A stretch of 42,499 nt of DNA, from positions 1-42,499 of the forward strand of contig NZ_CAMEFG010000033.1 of assembly GCF_945915435.1 (NCBI RefSeq). Direction: 5' to 3'. The stretch is from an uncultured Paracoccus sp. (GTDB lineage Bacteria > Pseudomonadota > Alphaproteobacteria > Rhodobacterales > Rhodobacteraceae). The first letter of the stretch is position 1. Every line of letters starts with the position of its first letter. This document shows positions 1 through 8,188 of the stretch, in pieces. The translations under genes and the position numbers were made by a program. The notes beneath the pieces are model-generated. The model saw only the letters and a list, made by a program, of their open reading frames with translations. It made no database searches and was not told the DNA's origin.

Positions 1-119
1 TCAAGGCCAAGGGCCTGACCAATACGCGCGAACATCTGGAAAGCCTGCTGGAGGCGGACAAGACCGGCTTTGCCTCGCTTCAGCAGTTCATTGCCAGCCG
101 CAAGCAGAACGCGGCCTGA
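1..119 (+). CDS. mauD: MauD C-terminal fragment (methylamine utilisation, thioredoxin-like)
   Basis: Only the last 38 codons lie in the window; they are read from base 3 and stop at the TGA at 117-119. The visible tail contains NTREHLESL followed by a polar C-terminus. This resembles the end of MauD, a membrane-anchored thioredoxin-like protein needed for disulfide formation and stability of the methylamine dehydrogenase small subunit. Its position 42 bp upstream of mauA matches the Paracoccus order mauF-B-E-D-A-C-J-G-M-N, and this order carries most of the identification. The catalytic CxxC region is outside the window, so activity cannot be judged. Confidence 0.8.
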   Translation, partial: KAKGLTNTREHLESLLEADKTGFASLQQFIASRKQNAA

Positions 120-161
120 TCCGGCCGTTCAGTCTCAACCCCAAGCAGAGGGAGGAAAACG

Positions 162-728
162 ATGCTGGGGAATTTCAGGTTCGACGATATGGTCGAGAAA
201 CTGTCCCGCCGGGTGGCGGGCCGCACCAGCCGCCGGGGCGCAATCGGCAGGCTGGGGGCGATCATGGCGGGGGGCGCGCTGGTGCCGCTTCTGCCGGTGG
301 ACCGCCGGGGCCGCGTCAGCCGCGCCCATGCCGCCGACGCGCCCGAGGGCGCCAACCCGCGCGACAAGTGGCAGCCGCATGACGACGACATCCAGTCCTG
401 CGACTATTGGCGGCACTGTTCCATCGACGGCAATATCTGCGATTGTTCGGGCGGCTCGCTGACCAACTGCCCGCCGGGGACCAAGCTGGCGACGGCGTCC
501 TGGGTGGCAAGCTGCTACAACCCGACCGACGGCGAAAGCTACCTGATCGCCTATCGCGACTGCTGCGGCGCCAACATGCCGGGCCGCTGCCCCTGCCTGA
601 ATACCGAAGGCGAACTGCCCGTCTACCGTCCCGAATTCGCCAATGACATCATCTGGTGCTTCGGGGCCGAGGACGACGCGATGACCTATCACTGCACCAT
701 CTCGCCCATCGTGGGCAAGGCAAGCTGA
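162..728 (+). CDS. mauA: Methylamine dehydrogenase light (beta) chain, TTQ-bearing
   Basis: This is the small subunit of periplasmic methylamine dehydrogenase, which oxidises methylamine to formaldehyde and ammonia. At 188 residues it has the length of the Paracoccus protein. A long leader with a twin-arginine stretch (SRRGAI, residues 23-28) ends at a probable AHA/ADA cleavage after residue 57. The mature part is rich in cysteines (six disulfides in the family). The two tryptophans that are cross-linked into the TTQ cofactor are present: Trp114 (ATASW) and Trp165 (DIIWCFG), equivalent to Trp57 and Trp108 of the mature enzyme. A GGAGG-type ribosome site lies just upstream of ATG 162. It is followed by mauC, the electron acceptor, and mauG, which completes TTQ synthesis. 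Nothing suggests decay. Confidence 0.97.
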   Translation: MLGNFRFDDMVEKLSRRVAGRTSRRGAIGRLGAIMAGGALVPLLPVDRRGRVSRAHAADAPEGANPRDKWQPHDDDIQSCDYWRHCSIDGNICDCSGGSLTNCPPGTKLATASWVASCYNPTDGESYLIAYRDCCGANMPGRCPCLNTEGELPVYRPEFANDIIWCFGAEDDAMTYHCTISPIVGKAS

Positions 729-784
729 TCCCTTGCCGGAGGCGGGTCCGCCGCCTTCGGCACCCTCAACCCCAGGAAGTGAAA

Positions 785-1159
785 ATGACGTTTCTGACCA
801 AGACGCGGACCCTTCTGGCCGCTGCCGCCATCGCCCTGACCGCTGCGGGCGGTGCGCTCGCCGCCGGGTTCGAACTGCTCGACGAGGCGCCCGAGGATGC
901 GGTGATCGTCAATATCGACAAGATGAAATACGAAACCCCCGAGGTGACCATCAAGGCCGGCGAGGCCGTCACCTGGATCAACAACGAGGTGATGCCCCAC
1001 AACGTCCACTTCCTTGCCGGGGTCGTGACCGAGGACGCCGTGCGGGGCGAGATGCTGAAGAAGGGCGAAAGCTGGTCGGCGCGTTTCAACGAACCGGGCA
1101 CCTATGATTACCACTGCACGCCGCATCCCTTCATGCGCGGCAAGGTCGTGGTGGAATAG
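785..1159 (+). CDS. mauC: Amicyanin, type I blue copper protein
   Basis: Amicyanin is the periplasmic copper protein that takes electrons from the TTQ of methylamine dehydrogenase and passes them to c-type cytochromes. The 124-residue precursor has a Sec-type signal peptide (basic start, alanine/leucine core, probable cleavage after ALA at residue 26). The four copper ligands are visible: His72 in PHNVHF, then Cys111, His114 and Met117 in the CTPHPFM loop. ATG 785 is preceded by AGGAAG at a good distance; the longer open frame upstream overlaps mauA and lacks a signal sequence at its start, so I reject it. The gene lies 56 bp after mauA and 21 bp before mauJ, as in Paracoccus mau operons. Confidence 0.96.
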   Translation: MTFLTKTRTLLAAAAIALTAAGGALAAGFELLDEAPEDAVIVNIDKMKYETPEVTIKAGEAVTWINNEVMPHNVHFLAGVVTEDAVRGEMLKKGESWSARFNEPGTYDYHCTPHPFMRGKVVVE

Positions 1160-1180
1160 GCGGCGAAAGGGAAGGCGGCC

Positions 1181-2053
1181 ATGTGGATACCCTATGACAT
1201 CCGTTCCTCGCTGAAGGCCGAAAGCGGGCCTGATACCGTGCGGCTGTCGCAGGCCGACGACCGGCCGAGGGATTTCGTGGTCGGCTTCTATCTGCGCAAC
1301 CCCGTCACCCAGGCGTGGGAACTGGATATCGCCGCGGGGACCGATCCCCAGACCATCGCCGCCGGGCCGGACCTGCCCGGCGCGCGCATCAGCATCTGCG
1401 GCAACGAGGCGGGCAAGCTGGGCGAGGTTCTCTATCAGCTTGCCGCCACCTCGGCCGAGGATGCGCTGGCCCGCGCCCATGCCGATTTCCAGCCGCGCCT
1501 GCTGCGCTGGCTGGCCGGGATCGGGCGCGGCATGGCCATCGGCGGCTGGCGCGTCGCCGACATGACCCACGGCGCCCGCTGGCGCTGCACGCCCTTCCGC
1601 CCAAGCGCGATGAAACTGGATTTCGCGGCGCTGCCCCCCGTGGACCCCGACCTTGCGCCTTTCGTCGAACTGCTTCAGCGCGCCCGCAACGCCTGCGATG
1701 CGGCCAGCCGGTTGCTGGCGGGTTTCGCCGTCCTGCATGCTGCCCATGCGGGTCACCCGGCGCTTGGCCGGGCCGGGACGGGCGCGTTCCGCGTCACGCA
1801 GGAGATGCTGATCCATTCGGGTGCGCTGGCATGGCCGCAGCCCTTGCAGGACCTGGACCTTGACGCGCTGCTGGCCGTCATGCGCCCCCATCACGACCGG
1901 CTGATCCAGGGCGGCGTCCTGGCCCCCGTGCTTGACGATCTGGCGGGGCAGCGGCGGCTGGCGCAGCTTGCGAACCTTGCCGACCTGATCGCGCATCGCC
2001 TGATCGGGGCCGAGGTCCATGCCCGCACCGCCGAAATGGCGATGGAGGCATGA
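1181..2053 (+). CDS. mauJ: Methylamine utilisation protein MauJ
   Basis: This 290-residue protein has no signal peptide or membrane segment and no catalytic motif that I recognise. It is named from its position between mauC and mauG, its size and general resemblance to MauJ of Paracoccus. The role of MauJ is not established; in the literature it is described as dispensable or of unknown function. The second half (about residues 150-285) is leucine/alanine-rich and probably helical. The stop codon is one base before the mauG start (TGA at 2051-2053, ATG at 2055), so the two are likely translationally coupled. Confidence 0.85.
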   Translation: MWIPYDIRSSLKAESGPDTVRLSQADDRPRDFVVGFYLRNPVTQAWELDIAAGTDPQTIAAGPDLPGARISICGNEAGKLGEVLYQLAATSAEDALARAHADFQPRLLRWLAGIGRGMAIGGWRVADMTHGARWRCTPFRPSAMKLDFAALPPVDPDLAPFVELLQRARNACDAASRLLAGFAVLHAAHAGHPALGRAGTGAFRVTQEMLIHSGALAWPQPLQDLDLDALLAVMRPHHDRLIQGGVLAPVLDDLAGQRRLAQLANLADLIAHRLIGAEVHARTAEMAMEA

Positions 2054-2054
2054 G

Positions 2055-3236
2055 ATGCGCCGCGCGCTTGCCATCCTGCTGCCTCTGGCCGCCATCCCCC
2101 TGATCGCGGTCGGCGCGGGCGTCTCGGAACCGCCCGAGCGGCTGAACGCGCTGGAGGAACTGGGCCGCCAGCTTTTCCACGAACCCATGCTGTCGCGCAA
2201 CGGCTCGCAAAGCTGCGCGACCTGCCACGATCCCGACCACGCCTTCACCGACCCGCGCGAGACCGACCTGGGCCGCGCGGTCTCGCTTGGCGACGACGGG
2301 CAATCCCACGGTGATCGCAATACGCCGACGCTCAGCTATGCCTTCCTTAGCCCGGCCTTTCATCAGGATGGGCAGGGCCGCTACAAGGGTGGTCAGTTCT
2401 GGGACGGGCGGGCGGACGACCTGAAGGATCAGGCCGGCCAGCCGATGCTGAACCCGGTCGAGATGGGAATGCCCGACAAGGCCGCCGTGGTGGAACGCCT
2501 GCGCGGCGATCCCGATTATGCCGCGGATTTCGAGGCGGTCTTCGGCCCCGGCGCGCTGAACGACATCGACACCGCCTTCGACCATACCGCCGAGGCCTTG
2601 GCCGCCTATCAGTCCACCCCCGAATTCGCGCCCTTCGATTCGAAATACGACCGCTATCTGCGCGGCGAGGCCGAACTGACCGCGCAAGAGCAGTTCGGCC
2701 ACACCGTCTTCATCACCTGGAATTGCCGCCTCTGCCACCAGTTGCGCAAGCAGGGCCTGACCGAGCGCGAGACCTTTACCAGTTTCGAATACCACAATAT
2801 CGGCGTGCCGGTGAACCACGCCGTCCGCGAGGCGAACGGGATGGGCGCGGATTACGTCGATCAGGGGCTGGCGGGACGGCTCGGCATCGACGATCCCGCG
2901 CAGGCCGGGCGGGTCAAGGTGCCGACGCTGCGCAATGTGGCTGTCACCGGCCCCTATATGCGCAACGGCGTCTTTCAGGACCTGCGCACGGCGGTCGTCT
3001 TTTACAACAAATACCCAAGCCGCCGTGCGCATCACCAGATCAACCCCGAAACCGGGCAGGATTGGGGTCCGCCCGAAGTAGCCGAGAACCTGTCCCTGCA
3101 CGAATTGCAATCGGGGCTGATGGTGGACGACGCCCGGGTCGATGCGCTGGTCGCCTTTCTCGAAACGCTGACCGACCGGCGCTATGAGCCGCTGCTGGAA
3201 GAGCAGCGCCGGGCGCGGGAAACGCAGGAGGACTGA
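2055..3236 (+). CDS. mauG: Di-haem enzyme MauG, TTQ biosynthesis
   Basis: MauG completes TTQ formation on the preMADH substrate through a bis-Fe(IV) state. The 393-residue precursor starts with a signal peptide (residues 1-22). Two c-haem motifs are present, CATCH (54-58) and CRLCH (224-228). With a constant offset of 23 from the Paracoccus denitrificans mature numbering, all the hallmark residues I recall are conserved: Tyr317 (the unusual axial ligand Tyr294), Trp116 (Trp93 between the haems), Trp222 (Trp199, electron hopping), Gln126 (Gln103), Pro130 (Pro107) and Glu136 (Glu113). The tyrosine ligand separates it from ordinary bacterial cytochrome c peroxidases of the same fold, so it should be a true MauG. 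ATG 2055 was chosen because it directly precedes the signal peptide. Confidence 0.96.
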   Translation: MRRALAILLPLAAIPLIAVGAGVSEPPERLNALEELGRQLFHEPMLSRNGSQSCATCHDPDHAFTDPRETDLGRAVSLGDDGQSHGDRNTPTLSYAFLSPAFHQDGQGRYKGGQFWDGRADDLKDQAGQPMLNPVEMGMPDKAAVVERLRGDPDYAADFEAVFGPGALNDIDTAFDHTAEALAAYQSTPEFAPFDSKYDRYLRGEAELTAQEQFGHTVFITWNCRLCHQLRKQGLTERETFTSFEYHNIGVPVNHAVREANGMGADYVDQGLAGRLGIDDPAQAGRVKVPTLRNVAVTGPYMRNGVFQDLRTAVVFYNKYPSRRAHHQINPETGQDWGPPEVAENLSLHELQSGLMVDDARVDALVAFLETLTDRRYEPLLEEQRRARETQED

Positions 3237-3264
3237 ACGCAACCCTCATGGGATCAAGACCGAC

Positions 3265-3927
3265 ATGGCATCCAGCAAGCGCAAGATGAACCGTCGCACC
3301 GCCATCACCGAGACTGCCCGCATGGCCGGGGCGGTCTGCCTTGGCGGGTTTTCGCTGGCCGCGCTGATCCACTCGACCGGCAAGGCCGACGCCCGCGCCA
3401 TGCGCCCGCCCGGCGCGCAGCCCGAGGCCGACTTCCTGTCCGCCTGCGTGCGTTGCGGGCTATGCGTCCAAGCCTGTCCCTACGACACGCTGTCGCTGGC
3501 CGAATGGGGGTCCGAGCCTGCCGTCGGCACCCCCTTCTTCACCCCGCGCGAGGTGCCCTGCTACATGTGCCGCGACGTGCCTTGCGCACGCGCCTGCCCG
3601 ACCGGGGCGCTGGACAGCGATATCGCCATCCGCGACGCGGACATGGGCGTCGCGGTGCTGGTCGGGCACGAGGATTGCCTGAACTACAAGGGCATGAATT
3701 GCAGCATCTGCGTCCGCGTCTGCCCGATCCGGGGCGATGCGATCACGCTCGAGCCGGGCGAATACAACGGCCGCCGCATCATGATCCCGACCGTGCATTC
3801 GCGCCATTGCACCGGCTGCGGCACCTGCGAAAAGCACTGCGTGACCGGCCATGCCTCGATCCGCGTGCTGCCGCGCGACCTGGGCCTGGGCGGCAGCGGG
3901 CGCAACCGCGCGGGGCGGCGGGCATGA
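3265..3927 (+). CDS. mauM: Ferredoxin-type protein MauM (NapG-like)
   Basis: This is a 220-residue polyferredoxin related to NapG. The N-terminus carries a twin-arginine signal (NRRTAI, residues 9-14) and a hydrophobic stretch to about residue 35, so export of the folded protein is expected. Four [4Fe-4S] cysteine sets are visible: 61/64/67/71, 99/102/107/111, 138/146/149/153 and 182/185/188/192. The NapG relationship suggests quinol-linked electron transfer together with the membrane partner MauN, but its exact task in methylamine oxidation is not settled. The stop overlaps the mauN start (ATGA at 3924-3927). The ribosome site before ATG 3265 is weak. Confidence 0.92.
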   Translation: MASSKRKMNRRTAITETARMAGAVCLGGFSLAALIHSTGKADARAMRPPGAQPEADFLSACVRCGLCVQACPYDTLSLAEWGSEPAVGTPFFTPREVPCYMCRDVPCARACPTGALDSDIAIRDADMGVAVLVGHEDCLNYKGMNCSICVRVCPIRGDAITLEPGEYNGRRIMIPTVHSRHCTGCGTCEKHCVTGHASIRVLPRDLGLGGSGRNRAGRRA

Positions 3928-4799
3928 TCCTGCGCTGGTGGATATCGGACAGCCGCAAGCTGGGGGTCCAGGCGCATGGCGTGTTGCGCGCGCATAAATG
4001 GTGGTTCCTGCGGCGCATGACCCAGATCGGGTTGCTGGGCCTGTTCATGCTGGGTCCGATGGCCGGGATCTGGATCGCGCGGGGCAATTTCGCCTCCAGC
4101 GAGGTGATGGGGGTTCCTCTCTCGGACCCTTACATCCTGCTGCAAGGCGTCGTCGGCGGGGCGGTTCCGGCGCTGAGCGTGGTGATCGGGGCGGGGCTGA
4201 TCCTGCTGGCTTATCTGGTCGTCGGCGGGCGCGCCTATTGCGGCTGGGTCTGCCCGGTCAACATCGTCACCGACGCGGCCTTCTGGCTGCGCGAAAAGAC
4301 CGGCCTGACCCGCGACCGCAAGCTGGACCGGCGCACGCGGCTGGTGGTCCTTGGCGCGACGCTGCTGGCCTCGGCCCTGACCGGCACCATTGCATGGGAA
4401 TTCGTGAACCCCGTCAGCCTGACCCAACGCGCCTTCATCAGCGGCATCGGTTTCGGCTGGGTGATCGTCCTTGCCGTGTTCCTGCTGGACCTGTTCGTCT
4501 CGCGCCGGGCGTGGTGCAGCCACCTGTGCCCGGTGGGGGCGTTCTACGGGATGATCGGGCGGGGATCGCTGGTCCGTGTCGCGGCGGTCAGGCGCGACGC
4601 CTGCACCGATTGCGGCGCCTGTTTCAACATCTGCCCCGAGCCGCATGTCATCGTCCCGGCCCTGAAAGGCAAGGCCAGCCCGGCGATCCTGTCGGGCGAT
4701 TGCCAGAATTGCGGCGGCTGCATCGACGCCTGCCCGGTCGATGTCTTTCGCATGTCCACCCGCTTCGCCGCGCCCAAGACGCCCGAGGCAAATTCCTGA
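3924..4799 (+). CDS. mauN: Membrane ferredoxin-type protein MauN (NapH-like)
   Basis: This 291-residue integral membrane iron-sulfur protein resembles NapH. Membrane segments appear at about residues 33-52, 80-101, 139-160 and 175-193. Two Cx3CP motifs (CGWVCP at 106-111, CSHLCP at 198-203) lie next to membrane segments, as in NapH. Two [4Fe-4S] sets follow near the C-terminus (227/230/233/237 and 260/263/266/270). It probably pairs with MauM to move electrons between the quinone pool and the periplasm. It overlaps mauM by 4 bp and is the last gene of the cluster; its stop is only 17 bp from a convergent tRNA-Cys gene. Confidence 0.92.
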   Translation: MILRWWISDSRKLGVQAHGVLRAHKWWFLRRMTQIGLLGLFMLGPMAGIWIARGNFASSEVMGVPLSDPYILLQGVVGGAVPALSVVIGAGLILLAYLVVGGRAYCGWVCPVNIVTDAAFWLREKTGLTRDRKLDRRTRLVVLGATLLASALTGTIAWEFVNPVSLTQRAFISGIGFGWVIVLAVFLLDLFVSRRAWCSHLCPVGAFYGMIGRGSLVRVAAVRRDACTDCGACFNICPEPHVIVPALKGKASPAILSGDCQNCGGCIDACPVDVFRMSTRFAAPKTPEANS

Positions 4800-4816
4800 A
4801 AACACGTGAAAACCCT

Positions 4817-4890
4817 TGGAGGTGGGTACCGGAATCGAACCGGTCTTCACGGATTTGCAATCCGGTGCGTAACCTCTCCGCCAACCCACC
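4817..4890 (-). tRNA. tRNA-Cys (GCA)
   Basis: On the reverse strand the acceptor arms GGTGGGT (4890-4884) and ACCCACC pair fully. The anticodon loop TTGCAAA carries GCA, and the T-loop has TTCGATT. The discriminator is U and the CCA end is encoded (complement of 4817-4819). It is transcribed towards the end of mauN. Confidence 0.95.
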
Positions 4891-4979
4891 GTTGTCCAAG
4901 GCTTTGCAGCATGTAGCGATTTCGGTCGCGGCGCGCAAGAGCGGGTTGCGCAATTCGGGCAGGCCCGTCGGCCGGGCTT

Positions 4980-5579
4980 TCAATCGGGGGCCGAGCGGGC
5001 GCGCAGGGCCTCGGCCACGTGGTCGGCGTCGTCCAGCGCCTGCAAGGACAGCGGCAGCAGGATGCGCCAGCCGGGGCGCGAGCGGGCGCGGGCACGCCAT
5101 GCCTGCGACAGTTGCCCGGCCTTGCCGATCAGCACCGGGGTAAAGCGGACGACCAGCGGCACGCCAAGCTCCAGCATTTGCGTGGACAGGCCCATCCGGC
5201 GAAGTGGCGCGGTCAGCCGGTGCAGCATCCCGACCAGGTCGTCCAGCCGGGTCGTCATCGTGACCAGGTTGGCCAGCGCAACCAGGGTCAGCATGCGCAG
5301 GTTGACCTCGATCCCCGTCAGGGTGCTGCCGGTCAGGACATGCCAGGCCATCACCAGCACCAGGAAGGGCACCAGCACCCGCAGCGCGGACAGCCCCGCG
5401 CGCAGGAACGCGCGCCCCGGCAGCGCGTAAAGGGCCGCCACCACGGCCAGTGCCGCCGCGTGAAACCAGATGCCCTGCACCATGAACAGCCCGGTCGAGG
5501 CGATGCACAGCCCCGCCAGCTTGGCCCCCACGGGCCAGCCATGCGCGCGCGTCCTAACCGGCGAGGTCAGCGAGATCAT
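4980..5579 (-). CDS. bioN: ECF transporter T-component, BioN-like
   Basis: This 199-residue membrane protein has the EcfT/CbiQ fold: hydrophobic segments at about residues 20-58 and 60-105, followed by a cytoplasmic helical region with an alanine-arginine signature (QAWRARARSR, about residues 158-167) that couples to the ATPase. The short length and the pairing with the gene upstream fit BioN, the transmembrane scaffold of the biotin transporter BioMNY of Rhodobacterales. It overlaps bioM by 26 bp. No gene for a substrate-binding S-component (BioY) is visible here, so biotin as the substrate is inferred from family resemblance. Confidence 0.8.
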   Translation of the reverse strand: MISLTSPVRTRAHGWPVGAKLAGLCIASTGLFMVQGIWFHAAALAVVAALYALPGRAFLRAGLSALRVLVPFLVLVMAWHVLTGSTLTGIEVNLRMLTLVALANLVTMTTRLDDLVGMLHRLTAPLRRMGLSTQMLELGVPLVVRFTPVLIGKAGQLSQAWRARARSRPGWRILLPLSLQALDDADHVAEALRARSAPD

Positions 5580-6291
5580 CCAGCTCTCCCAACCTGTTCA
5601 TCTCGGCGGTGAAGCGCGGCAGCACCTCGGACGCCGGGCCTTGGGCGGCGATGCGGCCCCGGTCCAGCCAGAACAGCCTGTCGTAGCCCTCCAGATCCGC
5701 CGGATCGTGCGAGATATGGACGACCGCCACGCCCGCCCGGTCAAGCTGGCGCTGCAACTGGCGGCGGGTGGGGATGTCCAGCCCGGCGAAGGGTTCGTCC
5801 AGGATCAGCAGGCGCGGGCGCATGGCCAGCACCGCCATCATGCAGACCAGGTGCTTTTGCCCCTGCGACAGCGCACTGACGGGGGCGTCGTGCCAATGCG
5901 CGCGGTCGAAGCGGGCAAGGATCCGGCGCACCTCGTCCCCGGCCTGGTCGCGCGACTGGCCCAACTGGCGCAGCCCGAAGGCGAGTTCCTCGCAAACCGT
6001 GGGGAAGATGATCTGATGTTCGGGGTTCTGGAACAGGATGCCCAGGGTGCGCAGGGCGGCCTTGCGGTCGCGGGCGGGGTCGATGCCGTCGATGCCGAGC
6101 CGGCCCCGGTCGGGCCGCAGAAGGCCCGCCATCAGCCGCGCAAGCGTGCTCTTGCCCGATCCGTTGCGCCCAACGACCCCGATTCGCGACGAATGCGCCT
6201 GTATCGAGACGTCGCAAAGCACCTCGCGCCCGTTCGCCTGCCATGTAACGGCGTCGAGATGGATGGATACCGGGGGGGCGGTCCCGTTCAT
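5554..6291 (-). CDS. bioM: ECF transporter ATPase, BioM-like
   Basis: This is a 245-residue ABC ATPase. Walker A is GRNGSGKST (41-49), the Q-loop is FQNPEHQ (Gln88), the signature is LSQGQ (141-145) and Walker B is LLILDEP (161-167), followed by the switch histidine in HISHD. The NPEHQ Q-loop is typical of energy-coupling-factor (EcfA/CbiO/BioM) ATPases rather than ordinary importers. The ribosome site GGAGAG lies just before ATG 6291. The gene is divergent from fhs and shares a 135-bp intergenic region with it. Confidence 0.85.
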   Translation of the reverse strand: MNGTAPPVSIHLDAVTWQANGREVLCDVSIQAHSSRIGVVGRNGSGKSTLARLMAGLLRPDRGRLGIDGIDPARDRKAALRTLGILFQNPEHQIIFPTVCEELAFGLRQLGQSRDQAGDEVRRILARFDRAHWHDAPVSALSQGQKHLVCMMAVLAMRPRLLILDEPFAGLDIPTRRQLQRQLDRAGVAVVHISHDPADLEGYDRLFWLDRGRIAAQGPASEVLPRFTAEMNRLGELDDLADLAG

Positions 6292-6426
6292 GGGTCTCTC
6301 CGTCGGATGGGGCGCTGCGGTGCCATATAGGCCGGGCAGGGGTGCGGGCGAAAGAGGGGGCGGGCTTTACAGGCTGGCCGGGCTGCCTCTAACCTGCATC
6401 CGGCCCTTATCCAGATGAGACGATGC

Positions 6427-8097
6427 ATGACCTCTGACATCCAGATCGCCCGCGCGGCGAAGAAGCGCCCGATCAACGACATTGCCGCAGGGCTGGGGCT
6501 GAGCCCGCAGGACATCCTGCCCTATGGCCACGACAAGGCCAAGATCACGCACCAGACCCTTGCGGGCCTGCGTGACCGCGCGCCGGGGCGGCTGGTGCTG
6601 GTGACCTCGATCAACCCCACCCCGGCGGGCGAGGGCAAGACGACCACCACCGTCGGCCTTGGCGATGCGCTGAACCGGATCGGCAAGCGCGCCGTGATCT
6701 GCCTGCGCGAGGCCAGCCTTGGCCCGAATTTCGGCATGAAGGGCGGCGCAGCGGGCGGCGGCCATGCGCAGGTCGTCCCGATGGAGGACATGAACCTGCA
6801 TTTCACCGGCGATTTCCACGCCATCACCAGCGCCCACAACCTGCTGTCGGCGCTGATCGACAATCATATCCACTGGGGCAACGCGCTTGGCTTCGACCTG
6901 CGCCGGGTGACGTGGCGGCGGGTGATGGACATGAACGACCGGGCGCTGCGCGATACCGTCGTGGCGCTTGGCGGTCCCTCGAACGGCTACCCGCGCGAAA
7001 CCGGCTTCGACATCACCGTGGCGTCCGAGGTGATGGCGATCCTGTGCCTTGCCGACGATCTGGAGGATTTGCAGGCGCGGCTGGGGCGCATCATCGTGGG
7101 CTACAGCCGCGAGCTGCGCCCGATCACCGCCGCCGACCTGGGGGCGGACGGCGCGATGACGGTGCTGCTGCGCGACGCGATGCAGCCCAACCTGGTCCAG
7201 ACGCTGGAAAACAACCCCGCGCTGGTCCACGGCGGGCCGTTCGCCAATATCGCGCATGGATGCAACAGCGTCACCGCGACCCGCGCCGGGCTGGCGCTTG
7301 GCGATTACGTCGTGACCGAGGCGGGTTTCGGCGCCGACCTGGGGGCCGAGAAGTTCCTGGACATCAAGTGCCGCAAGGCCGGTCTTTCGCCCGATGCCGT
7401 GGTCGTCGTCGCGACCATCCGCGCGCTGAAGATGAATGGCGGCATGGCCCGCGCCGACCTGGGGGCCGAGAATGTCGAGGCCCTGCGCGTGGGCAGCGTC
7501 AACCTGGCGCGCCATGTCGAGAACATCCGCCGCTTCGGCCTGCCCGTGGTGGTGGCGATCAACCGTTTCGACAGCGATTCGCCCGCCGAGATCCAGGCGC
7601 TGGACCAGCTTTGCGGCCAGATGGGCGTCAGCGCGGTGCTTTGCACCCATTGGGCCGATGGCGGTGCGGGGGCCGAGGAACTGGCCCATGCCGTCGTCGG
7701 CCTTGTCGAAGGGGGGCAGGCCGATTTCCGCACGCTCTACCCCGACGGGATGGGGCTTTGGGACAAGATCCAGACGATTTCGCGCCAGATCTACGGCGCC
7801 GACCGGGCCGAGGCGCCCGCGAATGTGCTGAAGCAACTGCAAGAATGGGAACATGCGGGTTTCGGCGGCCTGCCGGTCTGCATGGCCAAGACGCAATACA
7901 GCTTTTCGGCCGATCCGACGCGGCTTGGCGCGCCCTCGGGCCATGTCGTGCCGGTGCGCGAGGTGCGGCTGTCGGCCGGGGCGGGCTTCGTCGTGGCGAT
8001 CTGCGGCGATATCATGACCATGCCCGGCCTGCCGCGCCGTCCGGGGGCCGAGAACATCCACCTGGACGCCGAGGGCCGGATCGAGGGGCTGTTCTAG
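6427..8097 (+). CDS. fhs: Formate-tetrahydrofolate ligase
   Basis: This cytoplasmic enzyme joins formate to tetrahydrofolate with ATP, giving 10-formyl-THF for C1 metabolism. At 556 residues it has the normal family length. The ATP-binding loop [12 protein letters not shown] lies near residues 61-72, and the conserved glycine-rich [15 protein letters not shown] follows at about residues 101-115. I chose ATG 6427 because it gives the usual N-terminus (MTSDIQIA); an in-frame ATG at 6415 adds only four residues. Formaldehyde from methylamine is oxidised to formate in methylotrophs, so this gene fits beside the mau cluster, although fhs is also common in non-methylotrophic relatives. Confidence 0.95.
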   Translation: MTSDIQIARAAKKRPINDIAAGLGLSPQDILPYGHDKAKITHQTLAGLRDRAPGRLVLVTSINPTPAGEGKTTTTVGLGDALNRIGKRAVICLREASLGPNFGMKGGAAGGGHAQVVPMEDMNLHFTGDFHAITSAHNLLSALIDNHIHWGNALGFDLRRVTWRRVMDMNDRALRDTVVALGGPSNGYPRETGFDITVASEVMAILCLADDLEDLQARLGRIIVGYSRELRPITAADLGADGAMTVLLRDAMQPNLVQTLENNPALVHGGPFANIAHGCNSVTATRAGLALGDYVVTEAGFGADLGAEKFLDIKCRKAGLSPDAVVVVATIRALKMNGGMARADLGAENVEALRVGSVNLARHVENIRRFGLPVVVAINRFDSDSPAEIQALDQLCGQMGVSAVLCTHWADGGAGAEELAHAVVGLVEGGQADFRTLYPDGMGLWDKIQTISRQIYGADRAEAPANVLKQLQEWEHAGFGGLPVCMAKTQYSFSADPTRLGAPSGHVVPVREVRLSAGAGFVVAICGDIMTMPGLPRRPGAENIHLDAEGRIEGLF

Positions 8098-8188
8098 TTT
8101 TCGGATTTGACCGCAAGCGACGGAGTGCGGGACGCCTGCGCCCCGTGTCATTGCGGGACATGACCCGCAAAAGACAGGAGCTTGCTGG

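Noticed and set aside
2055..3236. Ordinary di-haem cytochrome c peroxidase
   Set aside because: The tyrosine ligand, the tryptophans and the gene context all match MauG.
6367..8151. A reverse-strand open frame of about 590 codons opposite fhs
   Set aside because: Same codon-bias effect; fhs is full length with its ATP loop, and the reverse frame shows no recognisable domain.
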